DNA of 16,022 nucleotides, taken from the NCBI GenBank assembly GCA_900547855.1, contig URIK01000026.1:1-16022 (forward strand). The letters are read 5' to 3'. The position numbers were made by a program, and so were the translations under genes. A model generated the notes under the pieces. It was not told the origin of the DNA. It did not search any database and saw nothing but the letters and a program-made list of their open reading frames with translations. This document shows positions 14,333-16,022 of this stretch, piece after piece. This stretch comes from an uncultured Collinsella sp. GTDB taxonomy: Bacteria; Actinomycetota; Coriobacteriia; Coriobacteriales; Coriobacteriaceae. Each line of letters starts with the position of its first letter. Positions within the stretch are counted from its first letter, which is position 1.

Positions 14333-15199
14333 ATGGATTGCCCGGTCACCGCTCGTCCCACCGTTATCGTTATCTCCGACTCGCTCGGTGATACCGCTTG
14401 TGAGGTGGTGCTTGCGGCGTCCGGGCAATTTGATGAAGGGGCTTTTCGTCTCTTGCGCCTTCCCAAGGTGAACTCTGTGGAGCAGGTCAAGTCGTTTGTG
14501 GGCCAGCGCGTTGATGCGGACCATCGCGATATTGCCGTGTTCCACACCATTGTCGATCCGGCGCTTCGCGCCCGTGTGCTCGATTACCTGGGCATGCTGC
14601 ATATCCGTTCGGTCGACCTGATCGGCCCGACGCTCGCCGTGCTGTCGTCGCTCATCGGTGTGCCGCCCAAGGGCGTTGCGGGCGTGATTCACAAGACCGA
14701 TGACCGCTATTTCCATCGTATCGAGGCCATGGAGTATTTCGTTGAGCACGATGACGGGCGCGGCTGCGACGATCTGTCGGGTGCCGATATCGTGCTGCTG
14801 GGCGTATCGCGCACGTCCAAGACGCCGCTGTCGATGTATTTGGCCTATCAGGGCTACAAGGTCGCCAATGTCCCACTGGCGCATGGCATGGAGCCGCCCA
14901 AGTCGATTTACGAGGTCGACCCGATGCGCCTCTTCGGCCTGATTTCGACCGTCGATGTGATTTCCGAAATTCGCGATAGCCGCTTGGGCGATGACTACGC
15001 TCGTGCCGTTGCCGGCTCCTATGCCGAGCCCGAGAGCGTGCACAGCGAGCTCGAGGAAGCCCGTGCGCTCATGAAGCGCCTAGGCTGCTTTGTGGTGCGT
15101 ACCGACGGCAAGGCCATCGAAGAAAGCGCTGCCGAGATCATTAGCCACTTGGAGGAAATCCAAGAAGCTCGTGCCCGCCGCGCCGCCCGTCGAGCCTAA
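14333..15199 (+). CDS. Pyruvate phosphate dikinase regulatory protein (DUF299)
   Basis: This 288-residue cytosolic protein belongs to the PDRP/PpsR family, which inactivates its target by ADP-dependent threonine phosphorylation and reactivates it by Pi-dependent dephosphorylation. The opening VIVISDSLGDTACEVV and the P-loop G157-V-S-R-T-S-K163-T164-P-L-S are hallmarks, as are IHKTDDRYFHRIEAMEYFVEHDDG and YEVDPMRLFGLISTVDVI. The family regulates PEP synthase in proteobacteria and pyruvate phosphate dikinase elsewhere; the ppdK gene just downstream makes the dikinase the target here. ATG 14333 follows AAAAGGAG at good spacing. The C-terminus is a basic Arg/Ala tail. It lies 34 bases after glyS and may be cotranscribed with it; no terminator is visible between them. 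Confidence 0.95.
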   Translation: MDCPVTARPTVIVISDSLGDTACEVVLAASGQFDEGAFRLLRLPKVNSVEQVKSFVGQRVDADHRDIAVFHTIVDPALRARVLDYLGMLHIRSVDLIGPTLAVLSSLIGVPPKGVAGVIHKTDDRYFHRIEAMEYFVEHDDGRGCDDLSGADIVLLGVSRTSKTPLSMYLAYQGYKVANVPLAHGMEPPKSIYEVDPMRLFGLISTVDVISEIRDSRLGDDYARAVAGSYAEPESVHSELEEARALMKRLGCFVVRTDGKAIEESAAEIISHLEEIQEARARRAARRA

Positions 15200-15286
15200 T
15201 AGTAGCAGCATTTTGATAAAGCGATTTAGCAATAATATCGCCTCTGACCTGCACTTTCTTACAGTGGTATCTTCATAATGTAACCA

Positions 15287-15326
15287 CCTTTACCTACCGT
15301 TTACCGCCAGTTTTAGCACGTTTACC
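15287..15326 (+). repeat. Three helically phased TTTACC repeats upstream of ppdK
   Basis: TTTACC occurs at 15289-15294, 15300-15305 and 15321-15326. The second and third are the 8-mer CGTTTACC; the first is CCTTTACC. Start-to-start spacings are 11 and 21 bases, about one and two helical turns, so all three would face the same side of the DNA. They lie 16-25 bases and more upstream of a candidate promoter. This layout fits an operator for a transcription factor that binds direct repeats, but no factor can be named. Short 6-mers can recur by chance. Confidence 0.4.
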
Positions 15327-15344
15327 AAACCGCGCATCCTCTGC

Positions 15345-15373
15345 TTAAGCCTGCTCAAAACCCGCCGTATAGT
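15345..15373 (+). promoter_or_regulatory. Candidate promoter for ppdK
   Basis: TATAGT (15368-15373) is a fair -10 box; TTAAGC (15345-15350) at 17-base spacing is a poor -35 with three matches. A weak -35 fits an activator-dependent promoter, and the phased repeats lie just upstream. Transcription would start near 15380, leaving about 70 bases of leader. The rest of the 15200-15448 gap holds an AT-rich patch right after the regulator gene (15211-15240) and no other gene I can support. Confidence 0.35.
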
Positions 15374-15399
15374 TCCCTCACGGCCCGCATCTGGCGGGT
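15360..15399 (+). other. Overlapping inverted repeats in the ppdK leader region
   Basis: CCCGC (15384-15388) can pair with GCGGG (15394-15398) around a 5-base loop. ACCCGCC (15360-15366) can instead pair with GGCGGGT (15393-15399), seven base pairs. The two pairings are mutually exclusive. There is no T-run, so it is not an intrinsic terminator. If transcription begins near 15380, only the shorter hairpin would be in the RNA. Confidence 0.3.
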
Positions 15400-15448
15400 C
15401 GATTCGTTACCACGGTCGTGCGCGTAAGTGCATGGAAGGGGAAGTATC

Positions 15449-15676
15449 GTGAGCGATTGCAAGAGGGTTTACCGTTTTGGAACCGACGCCCAGGGCACCT
15501 GTGTCACTGAGGGCGACAAGTCCATGAACTTCGTGCTTGGCGGCAAGGGCGCAAACCTTGCCGAGATGAGCCGCATCGGCCTGCCGGTTCCCGGTGGCTT
15601 TACCATTACCTGCCAGACTTGCGTCGAGTACTCCGGTGCCGGCAACGTGTGGCCCGAGGGCGCACTCGATGAGATC
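15449..15676 (+). CDS. ppdK: Pyruvate phosphate dikinase, N-terminal fragment cut by a chimeric join
   Basis: About 75 residues of the PPDK N-terminus are present: YRFGTDAQG, GDKSMNFVLGGKGANLAEM, GLPVPGGFTITCQTCVEY, and WPEGALDEI. PPDK interconverts pyruvate, ATP and Pi with PEP, AMP and PPi; this is the start of its ATP-grasp nucleotide-binding domain. The start is GTG 15449, with GGAAGGGGAAG just upstream. A complete enzyme has about 880-920 residues. After the DEI of ALDEI the expected continuation (an LE-rich helix leading to PLLVSVRSGA) is missing and the frame turns into a different protein. The end given is approximate, because both sequences can account for the bases around 15668-15680. 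Its place after the PDRP gene is natural, so this part is probably genuine. Confidence 0.9.
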
Positions 15677-15984
15677 GTTGCTGAAGTAAAGGCGCTCGAG
15701 CGCGCGGGCATCCGTGAAGTGATGCTCTCTGGCATCGACCTGGGATCCTATCGTTTCGAGAAGCAGGCGATCGATGCGCTCCTATCGACGCTCATCGAAG
15801 CTACCCACGAAATGCGCTTCCGTATCTCTTCTGTTGAGCCTGCTTCGCTCACTTCTGCTACGATCGAGCGGATCGCACAAGCTGAAGGGCGTATCTGCCG
15901 TCACCTGCACCTGCCTTTGCAATCGGGCTCGAACAAGGTGCTCAAGGAGATGAACCGCCATTACAACGTCGCGCAGTACATGGA
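15677..15984 (+). CDS. mtaB: MtaB-type tRNA methylthiotransferase, internal fragment joined in frame to ppdK
   Basis: From about 15677 the frame encodes EVKALERAGIREVMLSGIDLGSYR, then RFRISSVEPASL and ICRHLHLPLQSGSNKVLKEMNRHYN. These are landmarks of the radical SAM methylthiotransferase core; SSVEPASL points to MtaB (methylthiolation of t6A37 in tRNA) and away from MiaB or RimO. The N-terminal UPF0004 domain, the radical SAM cysteines and the C-terminal TRAM domain are all absent. Codon choice is looser than in the neighbours (GTA, GGA, CTA, CAA, CGG, GGG occur within about 100 codons). The fragment stops exactly where adapter begins. It almost certainly belongs elsewhere in a genome and was joined by assembly or library chimerism. 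The left boundary is approximate. Confidence 0.85.
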
Positions 15985-16022
15985 CTGTCTCTTATACACA
16001 TCTCCGAGCCCACGAGACGCTC
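15985..16022 (+). other. Illumina Nextera adapter (non-biological sequence)
   Basis: CTGTCTCTTATACACATCT (15985-16003) is the 19-bp Tn5 mosaic end as read at the end of an insert. CCGAGCCCACGAGAC (16004-16018) directly after it is the Nextera Read 2 adapter part. The last four bases are probably the start of an index. Translated in the ppdK frame it gives CLLYTSPSPRDA, a known artefact peptide in deposited proteins. It marks read-through past the insert end and is not a transposon. Confidence 0.98.

Noticed and set aside
11551..14550. A 999-codon open frame on the minus strand across glyQ, glyS and the PDRP gene.
   Set aside because: It lies codon-for-codon opposite glyQ and glyS. In that register a stop appears only where the sense genes use TTA, CTA or TCA, which are rare in this GC-rich genome. 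The translation has no recognisable domain, and the sense genes are unmistakable.
15200..15448. Small RNA or tRNA gene in the largest intergenic gap.
   Set aside because: No cloverleaf, CCA end or strong terminator-closed structure was found; only short repeats and a possible promoter.
15985..16003. Tn5 mosaic end as evidence of a real transposon.
   Set aside because: It is followed directly by Nextera adapter sequence and sits at the contig end, so it is library adapter, not an insertion.
15449..16022. A novel PPDK-radical SAM fusion protein.
   Set aside because: Both partners are cut inside domains, codon use shifts at the join, and the fragment ends in adapter; an assembly or library chimera explains all three.

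Overview
This window is a GC-rich, almost wholly housekeeping stretch of bacterial chromosome. Gene order, frequent TTG starts, strong G/C bias at third codon positions and the protein sequences suggest an actinobacterial anaerobe of the class Coriobacteriia, probably Collinsella-like. That placement is inference from remembered family sequences, not a search result.

Layout. The left edge cuts into a gene for a small hydrophobic DUF697-like protein (to 419). Next is a translationally coupled pair of uncharacterised proteins: a B12-binding-type radical SAM protein (TIGR03960 family) and its DUF2344 partner (430-3116). A good sigma70-type promoter (3113-3141) then starts the ribosomal protein block rplU-rpmA. 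An intrinsic terminator or attenuator (3875-3917) separates this from obgE, nadD, yqeK and rsfS (3934-7185), which ends at a perfect 15-bp terminator hairpin (7227-7269). The DNA polymerase IV gene dinB lies on the opposite strand (7282-8535). A promoter region (8580-8680) starts a second rightward cluster: rpsP, khpA, rimM, trmD and lepB, followed by glyQ and glyS and then a PPDK regulatory protein gene (8737-15199). A 249-bp intergenic region with three helically phased TTTACC repeats precedes the start of ppdK (15449).

How the genes work together. The first cluster makes large-subunit proteins L21 and L27, the 50S assembly GTPase Obg and the ribosome silencing factor RsfS, with NAD synthesis (NadD) and Ap4A breakdown (YqeK) between them. 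The second makes S16, the 30S maturation factor RimM, the tRNA m1G37 methyltransferase TrmD, a KH RNA-binding protein, signal peptidase I and both subunits of glycyl-tRNA synthetase. The last unit pairs pyruvate phosphate dikinase with its reversible kinase/phosphorylase regulator, a control point for interconverting pyruvate and PEP.

The right end is not genuine contiguous sequence. After about 75 codons, ppdK runs in frame into an internal piece of an MtaB-type tRNA methylthiotransferase, and the last 38 bases are Illumina Nextera adapter. The final ~350 bases should be treated as a chimeric, adapter-contaminated contig end. I found no mobile elements, CRISPR arrays, rRNA or tRNA genes. No novel multi-gene system is evident. 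The best biological leads are the uncharacterised radical SAM/DUF2344 pair, the attenuator before obgE, the phased repeats upstream of ppdK and the missing rplS after trmD.
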